Shown piece by piece: positions 20,080-27,874 of a DNA stretch of 50,116 nt (its first letter is position 1; the number at the start of each line of letters is the position of its first letter). The notes below the pieces were generated by a model. That model had not been told where the DNA came from, did no database searches, and worked only from the letters and a program-made list of their open reading frames with translations. The stretch comes from Microbacteriaceae bacterium PS02344 (GTDB lineage: Bacteria > Actinomycetota > Actinomycetes > Actinomycetales > Microbacteriaceae): NCBI GenBank assembly GCA_029959905.1, contig JASCNZ010000019.1:1-50116 (forward strand), read 5' to 3'. The position numbers and the translations under genes were made by a program.

Positions 20080-20672
20080 GGTCGAGCGCTCCGCCGACGC
20101 CCGGCCACCGCGGCGAGCGCTCCGCCCACGGCTCCGAACAGGTGCGCCTGCCAGGAGATGCCCGTGCGCACGCCGATGACCCCGGCGAGCATGCTGCCGC
20201 CGTAGAGGGCGACGACCACGACCGCGACCAGCGCATACAGCACGCGGTGCGACACTCGGCCCGGCACGAACACGCGTGCGACGACGTACGCGAAGTATCC
20301 GAACACGAGTCCCGACGCCCCCACGGTGAGTGTGCCGGGGGCGTTCACGAACCACGCACCCACCCCGCTGACGACCGCGACGATGCCGGTGACCGCCCAG
20401 AACCGGCGGGCCCCCTCGACCGCCACGAGGCAGCCCAGCACGAGCAGCGGAACGGAGTTCGCGAGCAGGTGGCCCCAGCCGGCGTGCAGCAGCGGGGCGA
20501 GCACGATGCCGCCGAGCCCCTGCACATCCCAGGAGCGGATGCCGAACACCGAGAACGACCCGGGCAGCACGGCATCGGCGAGCTGCACGGCCCAGAGCAC
20601 CGCGAGCAGCAGCACGGGCGACGCGAAACGGCCGAGGGCCGGGCGGCGGGGCGGAGCGGCGGGCGTGGTCAC
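20076..20672 (-). CDS. Rhomboid-family intramembrane serine protease
   Basis: This 198-residue protein has six hydrophobic segments. The catalytic serine is Ser120 in GASGLVFG and the histidine is His177 in QAHLFG. The HAGWGHLLANS block (63-73) supplies the oxyanion residues. It is therefore predicted to be an active membrane protease; substrates are unknown. Ordering with the basic lysozyme-like protein downstream (ATGA overlap) raises that protein as a partner or substrate. The start is GTG and no strong ribosome site is visible. Confidence 0.9.
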   Translation of the reverse strand: MTTPAAPPRRPALGRFASPVLLLAVLWAVQLADAVLPGSFSVFGIRSWDVQGLGGIVLAPLLHAGWGHLLANSVPLLVLGCLVAVEGARRFWAVTGIVAVVSGVGAWFVNAPGTLTVGASGLVFGYFAYVVARVFVPGRVSHRVLYALVAVVVVALYGGSMLAGVIGVRTGISWQAHLFGAVGGALAAVAGRRRSARP

Positions 20673-20708
20673 GTCACGATCCTGGCAGGGCGGCCCCGGA
20701 GGAGCCTG

Positions 20709-20808
20709 AAAAGAATAATGACCCTCCGCGCACCCAGCAGAGCCCGGTTACCCTTGCTGCGTTTCCGCCCTGGGGGAATTGGCCTGGATGCCGCCACGCG
20801 GAGAGCCG
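20709..20808 (-). ncRNA. ffs: Signal recognition particle RNA, small bacterial type (4.5S)
   Basis: The minus strand carries the SRP domain IV core: CCAGGGCGGAAACGCAGCAAGG, with the GGAA tetraloop at 20763-20766 and the flanking asymmetric loop that binds Ffh. The ends close in a nine-pair helix (CUCUCCGCG with CGCGGAGGG), and a U-rich tail follows, so the closing helix can act as the terminator. TAGACT at 20815-20820 fits a start near 20808. The boundaries are estimated from helix and promoter. Confidence 0.88.
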
Positions 20809-20814
20809 TCGAAC

Positions 20815-20820
20815 AGTCTA
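20815..20820 (-). promoter_or_regulatory. -10 box TAGACT of the SRP RNA gene
   Basis: TAGACTGTTC matches the first ten bases of the mqo start block. It places the start point about seven bases downstream, at the base of the RNA's closing helix. Confidence 0.55.
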
Positions 20821-20968
20821 GCCGATGATGCGGGCGGGCTCTCGCACCCGGTCGGTGCGGGTCGCATCGCGGGGGTTCTCCTCAGACGGGAACCTGCCAG
20901 CCTTCCTGCCGCCGGGGCGGGTTACGATCGTGTCACGCGCACCGCTGCGCCGACGCGAGAGGGAACGC

Positions 20969-21946
20969 ATGCCAGAGAACGCCCCCCTGATCTCGGCGGA
21001 GGAATTCGCCGCCCGGACCTCCGCGATCCTCGCCTCGGTCGGCGGAGTGATCGACGGGAAGCCCGACGCGGTGCGCAGCGCCCTCATCTGCCTGCTCGCC
21101 GAGGGGCACCTGCTCATCGAGGACGTGCCGGGGGTCGGCAAGACGATGCTGGCGCGGGCTCTCGCGGCGAGCGTGGACGCGACGGTGCGACGCATCCAGT
21201 TCACGCCCGACCTGCTCCCCGGCGATGTGACGGGCGTGTCGGTGTACAACCCCGTCGACCGCGAGTTCGAGTTCAAGCGGGGCGCGATCTTCGCGCACAT
21301 CGTGATCGCCGACGAGATCAACCGCTCCTCGCCCAAGACCCAGTCGGCGCTCCTCGAAGCGATGGAGGAGCGTCAGGTCACGGTCGACGGATCGACGCAT
21401 CCGCTCCCCGAGCCCTTCCTGGTGGTCGCCACCCAGAACCCGCTCGAGATGGAGGGCACGTACGCGCTCCCCGAAGCGCAGCGGGACCGTTTCATGATGC
21501 GCATCTCGATGGGCTACCCCGACGCGGCCGCCGAGGCGCTGATGATCCGTCAGCGCGACATCGTGAACCCCCTCGCCGCCGTCTCGCCGGTGGCGGACGC
21601 CGAGCTCATCACCGAACTCATCGCGTGGGCGCGGGCCGTGCACGTGGCACCCGCGATCGAGGAGTACACCGTGGCCCTCGCCCAGGCCACCCGCACCGAC
21701 CCGAACCTGCATCTCGGCGCGAGCCCGCGCGCCACGCTGCAGCTGATCCGCGCGGCCAAGGTCGGCGCGGCTCTCGACGGACGCGACTTCGTCATCCCCG
21801 ACGACGTGTCGTCGCTCCTCACCCCCGTCTTCGCCCACCGCCTCCTGCCGGCGCGCGGCGCCCACCGCTCGGGGGCGCAGCCCGTCGAGACCGCGCTCGC
21901 CCAGATCGCCGAGCGGGTGCGCGTGCCCGTCGCGAGCCGGGTCTGA
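20969..21946 (+). CDS. MoxR-family AAA+ ATPase
   Basis: This 325-residue ATPase has Walker A VPGVGKT (53-59), Walker B IVIADEINR, sensor and arginine-finger regions (TQNPLE, LPEAQRDRF) and the C-terminal lid. MoxR proteins act as chaperones that assemble or activate von Willebrand-type metal-binding proteins. The next gene is a DUF58 protein with such a domain and the third is a transglutaminase-like membrane protein, the usual three-gene set. The ATG at 20969 has GAGAGGGA upstream. A longer frame to 20825 has no family match and no ribosome site. Confidence 0.92.
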   Translation: MPENAPLISAEEFAARTSAILASVGGVIDGKPDAVRSALICLLAEGHLLIEDVPGVGKTMLARALAASVDATVRRIQFTPDLLPGDVTGVSVYNPVDREFEFKRGAIFAHIVIADEINRSSPKTQSALLEAMEERQVTVDGSTHPLPEPFLVVATQNPLEMEGTYALPEAQRDRFMMRISMGYPDAAAEALMIRQRDIVNPLAAVSPVADAELITELIAWARAVHVAPAIEEYTVALAQATRTDPNLHLGASPRATLQLIRAAKVGAALDGRDFVIPDDVSSLLTPVFAHRLLPARGAHRSGAQPVETALAQIAERVRVPVASRV

Positions 21947-21959
21947 CCCGGACCCGCCG

Positions 21960-23150
21960 ATGCGTCGCCGCCGACTCCTCACGCCCCGCGGAGCGGGCTG
22001 CCTCGTCGTGGCGGTGTGCCTTGCGACCGGAGCGAACCTCGTCGCGTCGTCGATCCTGCTGTACCTCGCGGTGTTCTTCGCCCTCCTCCCCCTGCTCGCG
22101 CTGATCGCCGTACGCGTGCCCCGGCGCTCCGGCACCGTGGCACGGCAGATCTCGACCGACCTGCTGACGGTCTCGCAGACGTCGCTCGTGACCGTGCGGT
22201 TCGCGCTGCGGTCGCTGCGGGTGCCCCGCGCACTCTGGCACGATGTGCTGCCGGACGCGGTGCGCGGCGATGCGGGCGGCGAGTACCCTCCGGCCTCCGG
22301 CCGCCTGGAGTACCGCATCACCGGCGTGCGCCGCGGCGTGTGGGCGATCGGTCCGCTCATGCTCCGCACCGTCGATCCTTTCGGCCTCGCGCAGCGCGAA
22401 CAGGAGTTCGGCGAGACCCGCACGGTGACCGTCGTGCCCGAGGTGCAGGCGCTGGCGCCGCTCCGGGCTCGTGTCGGGGCGGCGGGCGGCACCGCCCACA
22501 CCTCGGCGACGCGCATGGGCCAGGGCGCCGACAACCTGTCGCCGCGCTTCTACGCGCCCGGCGACTCGATGCGGCGCATCCACTGGCGCGCCACGGCCCA
22601 CCGCGGGCAGCTCATGGTGCGGCAGGAGGAGGAGGAGTCGAGTCCCGACGCGATCGTCGTGCTCGACCGGAGCAGCGCCCGCTGGGCGGCTCCGACCGAC
22701 CACGCCGACCCGGCGTTCGAGACCGCCGTGTCGATGTGCGCGTCGGCCGCGATCCATCTCGCCGACGAGGGATACGGGGTCGACGTGATCGACAGCGCGG
22801 GGCAGGTGCTCGGCGTGCTGCGCGGTCACGAGGACGACCGCGACGGGATGCTCGCCGCTCTCGCCCTGGTCTCGCCGCGGGGAGGGGCCCGCGACGTGGC
22901 GACACTCGTCGGCGGCGCGCCTCCCGGCCCCCTCGTGTACGTGACCGGCCGCCTCGGCGTCGACGAGGCCGCGGCCCTCCGCACCGCCGGCGCAGCGGCT
23001 CCGCTGCTGCTGGCGACCGACCCCGAACCCGAGGCCCTGACGACGGCGTCGCGCAACGGATGGTCGGGGGCGCTGCTCGGCGACGATCTCGCGGCGGCGT
23101 GGGCGGAGGCCCTGCCCGAGCGGTTGGGGGCGACGGATGTTCCGCGCTGA
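21960..23150 (+). CDS. DUF58 protein with von Willebrand-like domain
   Basis: This 396-residue protein starts with a basic stretch and two adjacent membrane segments (about 12-28 and 33-48). The DUF58 signature follows: FYAPGDSMRRIHWRATA near residues 196-213, then a vWA-like region (IVVLDRSS) with the metal-site start. It is the expected client of the MoxR ATPase encoded 13 bases upstream. The 3' end overlaps the transglutaminase-like gene by 14 bases. The cell role of such sets is unclear; cell-envelope or stress functions have been suggested for relatives. Confidence 0.88.
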   Translation: MRRRRLLTPRGAGCLVVAVCLATGANLVASSILLYLAVFFALLPLLALIAVRVPRRSGTVARQISTDLLTVSQTSLVTVRFALRSLRVPRALWHDVLPDAVRGDAGGEYPPASGRLEYRITGVRRGVWAIGPLMLRTVDPFGLAQREQEFGETRTVTVVPEVQALAPLRARVGAAGGTAHTSATRMGQGADNLSPRFYAPGDSMRRIHWRATAHRGQLMVRQEEEESSPDAIVVLDRSSARWAAPTDHADPAFETAVSMCASAAIHLADEGYGVDVIDSAGQVLGVLRGHEDDRDGMLAALALVSPRGGARDVATLVGGAPPGPLVYVTGRLGVDEAAALRTAGAAAPLLLATDPEPEALTTASRNGWSGALLGDDLAAAWAEALPERLGATDVPR

Positions 23151-25407
23151 GGCATCGGCGCGGCCGACCCGCGCCCGCCGTCGCACGACCGTCGCCTGGC
23201 ACGGCGACGAGCTGCCGACCCCGACGGTCTGGGCCCCGGCGGTTCTCGCCGCGGCGGCCGGCATCGTCGCGATGTGGCCGTACACATCGGTGATCCGCCC
23301 CGGTGAGTGGTCGTTGCTCGTGCTGGTGGTGATCGTGGCCGTCGCCGTCAGCGGGATGGTCACACGGCTGCTGCTGCGCCGCCGGTCGCCCGGGGTCGCG
23401 GCGATGGTCTCGCTGGTCGTGCAGCTGCTCGTCGCGACGGCGGTGGTCACGCAGCACGTGTCGGCGCGAACCGCGCTGCTCGGCGTGATCCCGACGAGCG
23501 ACACCCTCACGGTCTTCGCACAGCGCGGCGCCGCCGCGGTCGAAGAGATCACCTACGGGGCGGCTCCCCTGAAGGCGACGGCGGCGCTCGCGGCGGTGCT
23601 CGGTGCCGCGTTCGCCGTGGTCGCGATCGCCCTCGACCAGCTCATCGCCCAGCGCGCCGCCGTGCTGCCGCTCGCCCTGGCGGGGGTCGTCGGGGCCGTG
23701 CCGATGATCGTCACGCTGGGTGACGCGAACCTGGTCTGGTTCGTGCTCTTCGCGGTCCTGGCGATCGTGCTGCTGCGGTGGAGCGGCCGACGGCATCCGC
23801 TCTCGCCCCGCCGCTCCTCCGCCGCGGTCGCGACCGGGCTCGGCGCCGCCACCGTCGCTCTCGCACTGGTCATCGCCCCCGCGCTGCCCCTCGGTGCCGG
23901 CCTCGCGGGCAACGGCCCCGGCATCACCGTCGACGCCTCGTTGCGGCTGGGCGACGACCTGCGCCAGCCGAACCCGGTCGAGGTGCTCACGGTCGCGGCG
24001 ACCGGCGACGCTGCGCCGTACCTGCGTCTCACCACCCTCTCGCGCTTCGACGGCAGCGTCTGGCAGCCCGACCGCGGCGACCTGCAGGCACAGTCCGAGG
24101 GCTTCGGCGACGCCGAATGGAGCGATGACATCGCGGTCGCGACGACGAACACCTCCATCCGCGTCCTGCGCATGTCGAGCACCTGGCTGCCCGTGCCGTA
24201 CCCGGCGACCGGGGTGCAGGGACTCCCCCGGGCCTGGCGCGTGATGCCGGAGAACCGCACGATCGTCTCGCGCAACACCGACGCGGTCGGCGCCGACTAC
24301 ACCGTGTCGTCGGTGCGGGTGACCCCCACGCTCGAGCAGGTGCGCGCGGTCGACGCCGCGCCGCCGATCGACGACCCGGAGACGGCCGGCGTCGAGGTGC
24401 CCGAGATCGTGGGCGACCTCGCCCGAGAGGTGACGGCCGAGGCCACGACCGACTACGACCGCCTGATCGCGCTGCAGGAGTGGTTCCGCACCGAGTTCAC
24501 CTACTCGCTGGACACCCCGGTCGACGAGGGCTTCGACGGCACGGGCGCCGAGGCGGTCGCGCAGTTCCTCGACGTGCGCTCGGGCTACTGCGTGCACTTC
24601 GCCGGCTCGTTCGCGCTGATGGCCGAGAGCCTCGGCATGCAGACGCGCATCGTGGTCGGCTACCTGCCCGGCACCCGCACGAACGAGAAGCGCGGCGACG
24701 AGACGATCTTCTCGGTGACGAGCGACCGTCTGCACTCCTGGCCCGAGGTGCTGTTCCCCGGCATCGGCTGGATCCCCTTCGAACCCACCGCCTCCCTGGG
24801 TGTCCCGACCGAGTTCCGCGCGGCCACGGTCGAGGGCGGCGGCTCCGGAAGCCCGACCGCACCGACCCAGACCACGGCTCCGCAGGAGGAGCAGACCGCC
24901 GCCCCCGAGGTCGAGCGCGACGACGTCGGCGGTGGCACCGCCGCATCCGCCGACGACCGCACACTCGACCCGACGCCGATCCTCGCCGTGGTGCTGGGGG
25001 CCGTCCTCGTCGTGCTGCTGCCCGCCCTCGTCCGCGCGCTGGTGCGGGCACGCCGCCTCCGGCGCGCGCGTTACGGCGACGCGGTGGCCGCATGGACCGA
25101 GCTGCGGGACGCGTTGGTCGACCTCCGACTGCCGGTGTCGGATGCCGACAGCCCGCGCATGCGCGGAGCCGAGCTGGTGCGCGACCGACACGTCGATGCC
25201 GACGCGATGCGCGCCCTCGTCACGGCGATCGAGCAGTCGGCGTACGCGCGGTCGCACACCGGCGACGGAACCGATCTCACCGCGCCGCTGCGCGCGGTGC
25301 TGTCGGCACTGCACCGTAGCGTCGATACTCCGTCGCGGCTGCGTGCGGTGCTCGTGCCGCGCTCGCTGTTCGCCGCCCGGACGCCGGAGACCGTCGAGGT
25401 CGGCTGA
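23137..25407 (+). CDS. TgpA-type transglutaminase-like membrane protein
   Basis: This 756-residue protein has about seven N-terminal membrane helices (30-250) and then an extracytoplasmic transglutaminase domain. The Cys lies in SGYCVHFAGSFALMAE, the His in RLHSWPEV, and the Glu/Asp region in GWIPFEPT. A Thr/Glu/Ala-rich linker follows, then one more membrane helix near 615-640 and a cytoplasmic tail. This is the DUF3488/TgpA architecture found after MoxR and DUF58 genes. It probably acts on surface proteins or peptides. It overlaps the preceding gene by 14 bases and ends about 30 bases from the convergent trhO gene. Confidence 0.9.
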   Translation: MFRAEASARPTRARRRTTVAWHGDELPTPTVWAPAVLAAAAGIVAMWPYTSVIRPGEWSLLVLVVIVAVAVSGMVTRLLLRRRSPGVAAMVSLVVQLLVATAVVTQHVSARTALLGVIPTSDTLTVFAQRGAAAVEEITYGAAPLKATAALAAVLGAAFAVVAIALDQLIAQRAAVLPLALAGVVGAVPMIVTLGDANLVWFVLFAVLAIVLLRWSGRRHPLSPRRSSAAVATGLGAATVALALVIAPALPLGAGLAGNGPGITVDASLRLGDDLRQPNPVEVLTVAATGDAAPYLRLTTLSRFDGSVWQPDRGDLQAQSEGFGDAEWSDDIAVATTNTSIRVLRMSSTWLPVPYPATGVQGLPRAWRVMPENRTIVSRNTDAVGADYTVSSVRVTPTLEQVRAVDAAPPIDDPETAGVEVPEIVGDLAREVTAEATTDYDRLIALQEWFRTEFTYSLDTPVDEGFDGTGAEAVAQFLDVRSGYCVHFAGSFALMAESLGMQTRIVVGYLPGTRTNEKRGDETIFSVTSDRLHSWPEVLFPGIGWIPFEPTASLGVPTEFRAATVEGGGSGSPTAPTQTTAPQEEQTAAPEVERDDVGGGTAASADDRTLDPTPILAVVLGAVLVVLLPALVRALVRARRLRRARYGDAVAAWTELRDALVDLRLPVSDADSPRMRGAELVRDRHVDADAMRALVTAIEQSAYARSHTGDGTDLTAPLRAVLSALHRSVDTPSRLRAVLVPRSLFAARTPETVEVG

Positions 25408-25437
25408 GCACCGGCCGTCTCGTGCGAGCGCCGCGCG

Positions 25438-26328
25438 TCAGGCGGCGTGCGCCGTGCACGGCACCGCGTCGCACGCCGCGCACACGACGAACTGCGCCCG
25501 GCACGACGGGTCGGGGCAGTTGGCGGTGCGCTTCGTCGCCGCCCCGCATCCGACGCACTCCCCGATCACGGCGGTGTGGTCGGAGAACTCGACCGAGCCG
25601 CGGCCGTCGAACACGTAGAGCGACCCGTCCCACAGCCCATCGTCGCCGTACTTCTCGCCGTACCGCACGATGCCGCCCTCGAGCTGGTACACCTCGCCGA
25701 AGCCGCGCGCCGTCATGAGACTCGACAACACCTCGCACCGGATGCCCCCGGTGCAGTACGTGACGACCGGCTTGCCCTTGAGGTCGTCGTACACCCCGGA
25801 ATCGAGCAGCTGTACGAAATCTCGCGTCGTCTCGGTGTCCGGAACGACCGCGCCACGGAACCGGCCGATCTGCGCCTCGAGGGCGTTGCGGCCGTCGAAG
25901 AACACCACGTCGTCGCCGCGCTCCGCGACCAGCTCGTGCAGCGCCTCGGGGCTCAGCCGCGTGCCGCCGCCGACCACGCCGCTCTCGTCCACGCGCAGCT
26001 CGCCCGGAGCACCGAACGACACGATCTCATCGCGCACCTTGACGCTGAGCTTGGGGAAATCGAGGCTGCGGCCGTCGGCGTCGAGACCCGTGCCCTCGCT
26101 CCACTTGATGTCGGCGTCGCGGAACGGCGCGTACGACCGGAACGACCGCACCCACTTCTTCACCTGCGGCAGGTCACCGCCGAGGGTGCCGTTGATGCCG
26201 TCCTTCGAGATGAGCAGCCGGCCGCGCAGACCGAGGGCCTCACCGATGTCGCGCTGCCACACCCGGATCGCCTCCGGGTCGGCGAGCGGGGTGAAGGCGT
26301 AGAACAGGACGATCTTCGGGGTTGCCAC
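25438..26328 (-). CDS. trhO: Rhodanese-domain tRNA hydroxylase TrhO (YceA family)
   Basis: The protein is 296 residues if it starts at the GTG at 26328 ([15 protein letters not shown]). The central rhodanese domain has the active-site Cys in [12 protein letters not shown]. Family members make 5-hydroxyuridine at position 34 of certain tRNAs. An ATG at 26367 would extend the frame but lies across the divergent tRNA promoter and has no ribosome site; GGGAG abuts the GTG. The C-terminal 45 residues hold eight Cys in C-x-x-C-like pairs (about 255-295), probably a zinc module. The tRNA-Ser beside it has a G34 anticodon, so it is not an expected substrate. Confidence 0.85.
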   Translation of the reverse strand: MATPKIVLFYAFTPLADPEAIRVWQRDIGEALGLRGRLLISKDGINGTLGGDLPQVKKWVRSFRSYAPFRDADIKWSEGTGLDADGRSLDFPKLSVKVRDEIVSFGAPGELRVDESGVVGGGTRLSPEALHELVAERGDDVVFFDGRNALEAQIGRFRGAVVPDTETTRDFVQLLDSGVYDDLKGKPVVTYCTGGIRCEVLSSLMTARGFGEVYQLEGGIVRYGEKYGDDGLWDGSLYVFDGRGSVEFSDHTAVIGECVGCGAATKRTANCPDPSCRAQFVVCAACDAVPCTAHAA

Positions 26329-26371
26329 CTCCCGATGGTACGCCGGGTCACGGAGCACGGCGGGCATCGGA

Positions 26372-26377
26372 TAGGAT
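26372..26377 (+). promoter_or_regulatory. -10 box TAGGAT of the tRNA-Ser gene
   Basis: TAGGAT lies 16 bases before the first base of the tRNA, a normal distance for a short 5' leader. No clear -35 was recognised. Confidence 0.5.
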
Positions 26378-26393
26378 GGTCAGGTTGTTCCCT

Positions 26394-26481
26394 GGTGACG
26401 TGTCCGAGCGGCCGAAGGAGCACGCTTGGAAAGCGTGTGTTGTGCAAGCAACCGCGGGTTCGAATCCCGCCGTCACCGCCA
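26394..26481 (+). tRNA. tRNA-Ser (anticodon GGA), CCA encoded
   Basis: The acceptor stem pairs GGTGACG with CGTCACC, followed by discriminator G and encoded CCA. The anticodon arm is CACGC-TTGGAAA-GCGTG with anticodon GGA. A long variable arm (TGTTGTGCAAGCAA) and the GGTTCGAATCC T-loop are typical of tRNA-Ser. It reads UCC and UCU. Confidence 0.97.
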
Positions 26482-26487
26482 GATGAC

Positions 26488-26520
26488 GAAAAAGGGCCCC
26501 GCATCGCGGGGCCCTTTCTC
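26488..26520 (+). terminator. Rho-independent terminator after tRNA-Ser
   Basis: A GGGCCCCGC / GCGGGGCCC stem with a three-base ATC loop is followed by TTTCTC and preceded by an A-run. It sits seven bases after the tRNA and is nearly symmetrical, so it could also stop transcripts from the minus-strand GNAT gene. Confidence 0.9.
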
Positions 26521-26544
26521 CATTCCGGGGTCGGTCCGCGAACG

Positions 26545-27147
26545 TCAGTTGGTGAACCGCACTCCGTAGCTCTGCGCGCCGGGCTGCGCCGGCAGCGGCG
26601 TCATGCCGAGGCGCTCGTAGAACGCGGCCGCCCCGGTGTTCGCCGGGTCCATGCCGAGGTGCAGGCCCGACACCCCGCGGCGCCGCAGTTCGTCGAAGAG
26701 GGTGCGCACGAGCATCCGCCCGAGGCCCTGCCCCTGCGTCTCGGGAAGCAGGTCGATGTGCAGGTGGGCGGGGTGCTCGACCGCGTTCGGTTCCTTGCCC
26801 GGCCCGCGCCCGTGCGCGTATTCGAGCATGCGATCCTCACGGGTCACGCACCTCGGGGCCCGCGGGAAGCGGTCGGCGTACCGCGGCCACCACTCGTCAC
26901 GGAACCACTGCTCGAAGGCATCCGTGTCATCGGTCGCGACGAGGTAGCCGATGACCCGCCCGTCCTCCGCCTCCACCACCCAGGCGAGGTCCGGGTGACG
27001 CTCGACGTACGGCAGTGCGAACAGCAGCCCCCACAGCTCGTCGTCCGAGAAGACGCCCGTCGCATCCTCCCCCGCGTTCGCGGTGCGCACGCACACTTCC
27101 GAGAGGGCTGCACGGTCGGACGGGCGATAGGGGCGGATGCTCGACAC
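26545..27147 (-). CDS. GNAT-family N-acetyltransferase
   Basis: This 200-residue acetyltransferase has the acetyl-CoA-binding motif A in LLPETQGQGLGRMLVRTL (near 135-152; Q-x-x-G-x-G) and the later N-T-G-A-A-A-F-Y-E-R-L-G motif B (near 170-182). The N-terminal half resembles bacterial relatives of O-GlcNAcase-associated acetyltransferases, but a substrate is not assigned. The start is GTG with GAGGAG five bases upstream. The PAP2 phosphatase gene ends nine bases before this gene in the opposite sense of transcription flow, so PAP2 lies downstream in the operon order. Confidence 0.85.
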   Translation of the reverse strand: MSSIRPYRPSDRAALSEVCVRTANAGEDATGVFSDDELWGLLFALPYVERHPDLAWVVEAEDGRVIGYLVATDDTDAFEQWFRDEWWPRYADRFPRAPRCVTREDRMLEYAHGRGPGKEPNAVEHPAHLHIDLLPETQGQGLGRMLVRTLFDELRRRGVSGLHLGMDPANTGAAAFYERLGMTPLPAQPGAQSYGVRFTN

Positions 27148-27156
27148 GGGGACTCC

Positions 27157-27804
27157 TCACTGAGCGGGTGCGTCGTCCAGACTATCGGCGGGCTCGACGC
27201 GGCCGGGCAGTCGCACCCACGGCAGCATCCAGGCGGCGAGCAGCAGCACGGCCGCCGCGCCGATCAGCGCCCCGCCGACCGTGTCGGTGGCCCAGTGCAC
27301 CGACAGCAGAGTGCGCGACAGGGCCATGAGCACGATCCAGATCGCCCCGACGATCCGCACCCACACCATGGGGAACAGCACCGCGAAGACGAGGGCGAGG
27401 GTCGCGGCGTTCGCCGTGTGGCCCGAAGGGAACGAGCCGTAGTCGCTGACGACCAGCATGTCCTCGGGTCGGGCGCGACCGAAGAGATGCTTCACCGCCT
27501 GCACCGCGCCGGCGCTGAGCAGGAAGGCGAGGGCGGCGAACACCGCCGAACGCCATCGGCGTGCGATGAGGAAGGCGACGATCACCAGGATCGGCACGAG
27601 CAGCACGGCCACCCATCCCCCGCCGATGAAGTCCATCGCGTGCGCGAACGCCACCAGCGGATCGTTGCGCAGCCCCACGACCACGCCGTTCCACCACTCG
27701 TCGAGCACGAACGGATGCGCGAGGCCGACGCTCACGAGCGCACCGAGCCCGAGAACGAGCACGAGGCAGATGAGACCCGATACGAGGAGCAGTCGCCTGT
27801 TCAT
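27157..27804 (-). CDS. PAP2-family lipid phosphatase
   Basis: This 215-residue protein has five to six membrane segments. The three PAP2 motifs are intact: K-x6-RAR-P (KHLFGRARPED), PSGHTANA, and SRTLLSVHWATDTVGG as R-x5-H-x3-D. Likely substrates are undecaprenyl pyrophosphate, phosphatidylglycerol phosphate or related lipids; the sequence does not tell which. The ATG lies six bases after CAGAAT, a possible -10 box, with no ribosome site, suggesting a leaderless mRNA. The gene ends nine bases before the GNAT start, so both are likely transcribed together. Confidence 0.9.
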   Translation of the reverse strand: MNRRLLLVSGLICLVLVLGLGALVSVGLAHPFVLDEWWNGVVVGLRNDPLVAFAHAMDFIGGGWVAVLLVPILVIVAFLIARRWRSAVFAALAFLLSAGAVQAVKHLFGRARPEDMLVVSDYGSFPSGHTANAATLALVFAVLFPMVWVRIVGAIWIVLMALSRTLLSVHWATDTVGGALIGAAAVLLLAAWMLPWVRLPGRVEPADSLDDAPAQ

Positions 27805-27810
27805 CGATCC

Positions 27811-27816
27811 ATTCTG
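27811..27816 (-). promoter_or_regulatory. -10-like CAGAAT, possible leaderless PAP2 promoter
   Basis: CAGAAT is followed by GGATCG and the ATG. The first base differs from the TANNNT pattern of other starts here, so this is a weaker case. Confidence 0.35.
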
Positions 27817-27874
27817 TCGGAGCCCGGCGGGGAAGGGGGCCGACCCGCCCGGCGCGACCGCGCGACAGCGGCGG

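Noticed and set aside
20080..20355. N-terminal extension of the lysozyme-like protein
   Set aside because: It overlaps the rhomboid gene in another frame. The ATG at 20079 makes the usual ATGA overlap.
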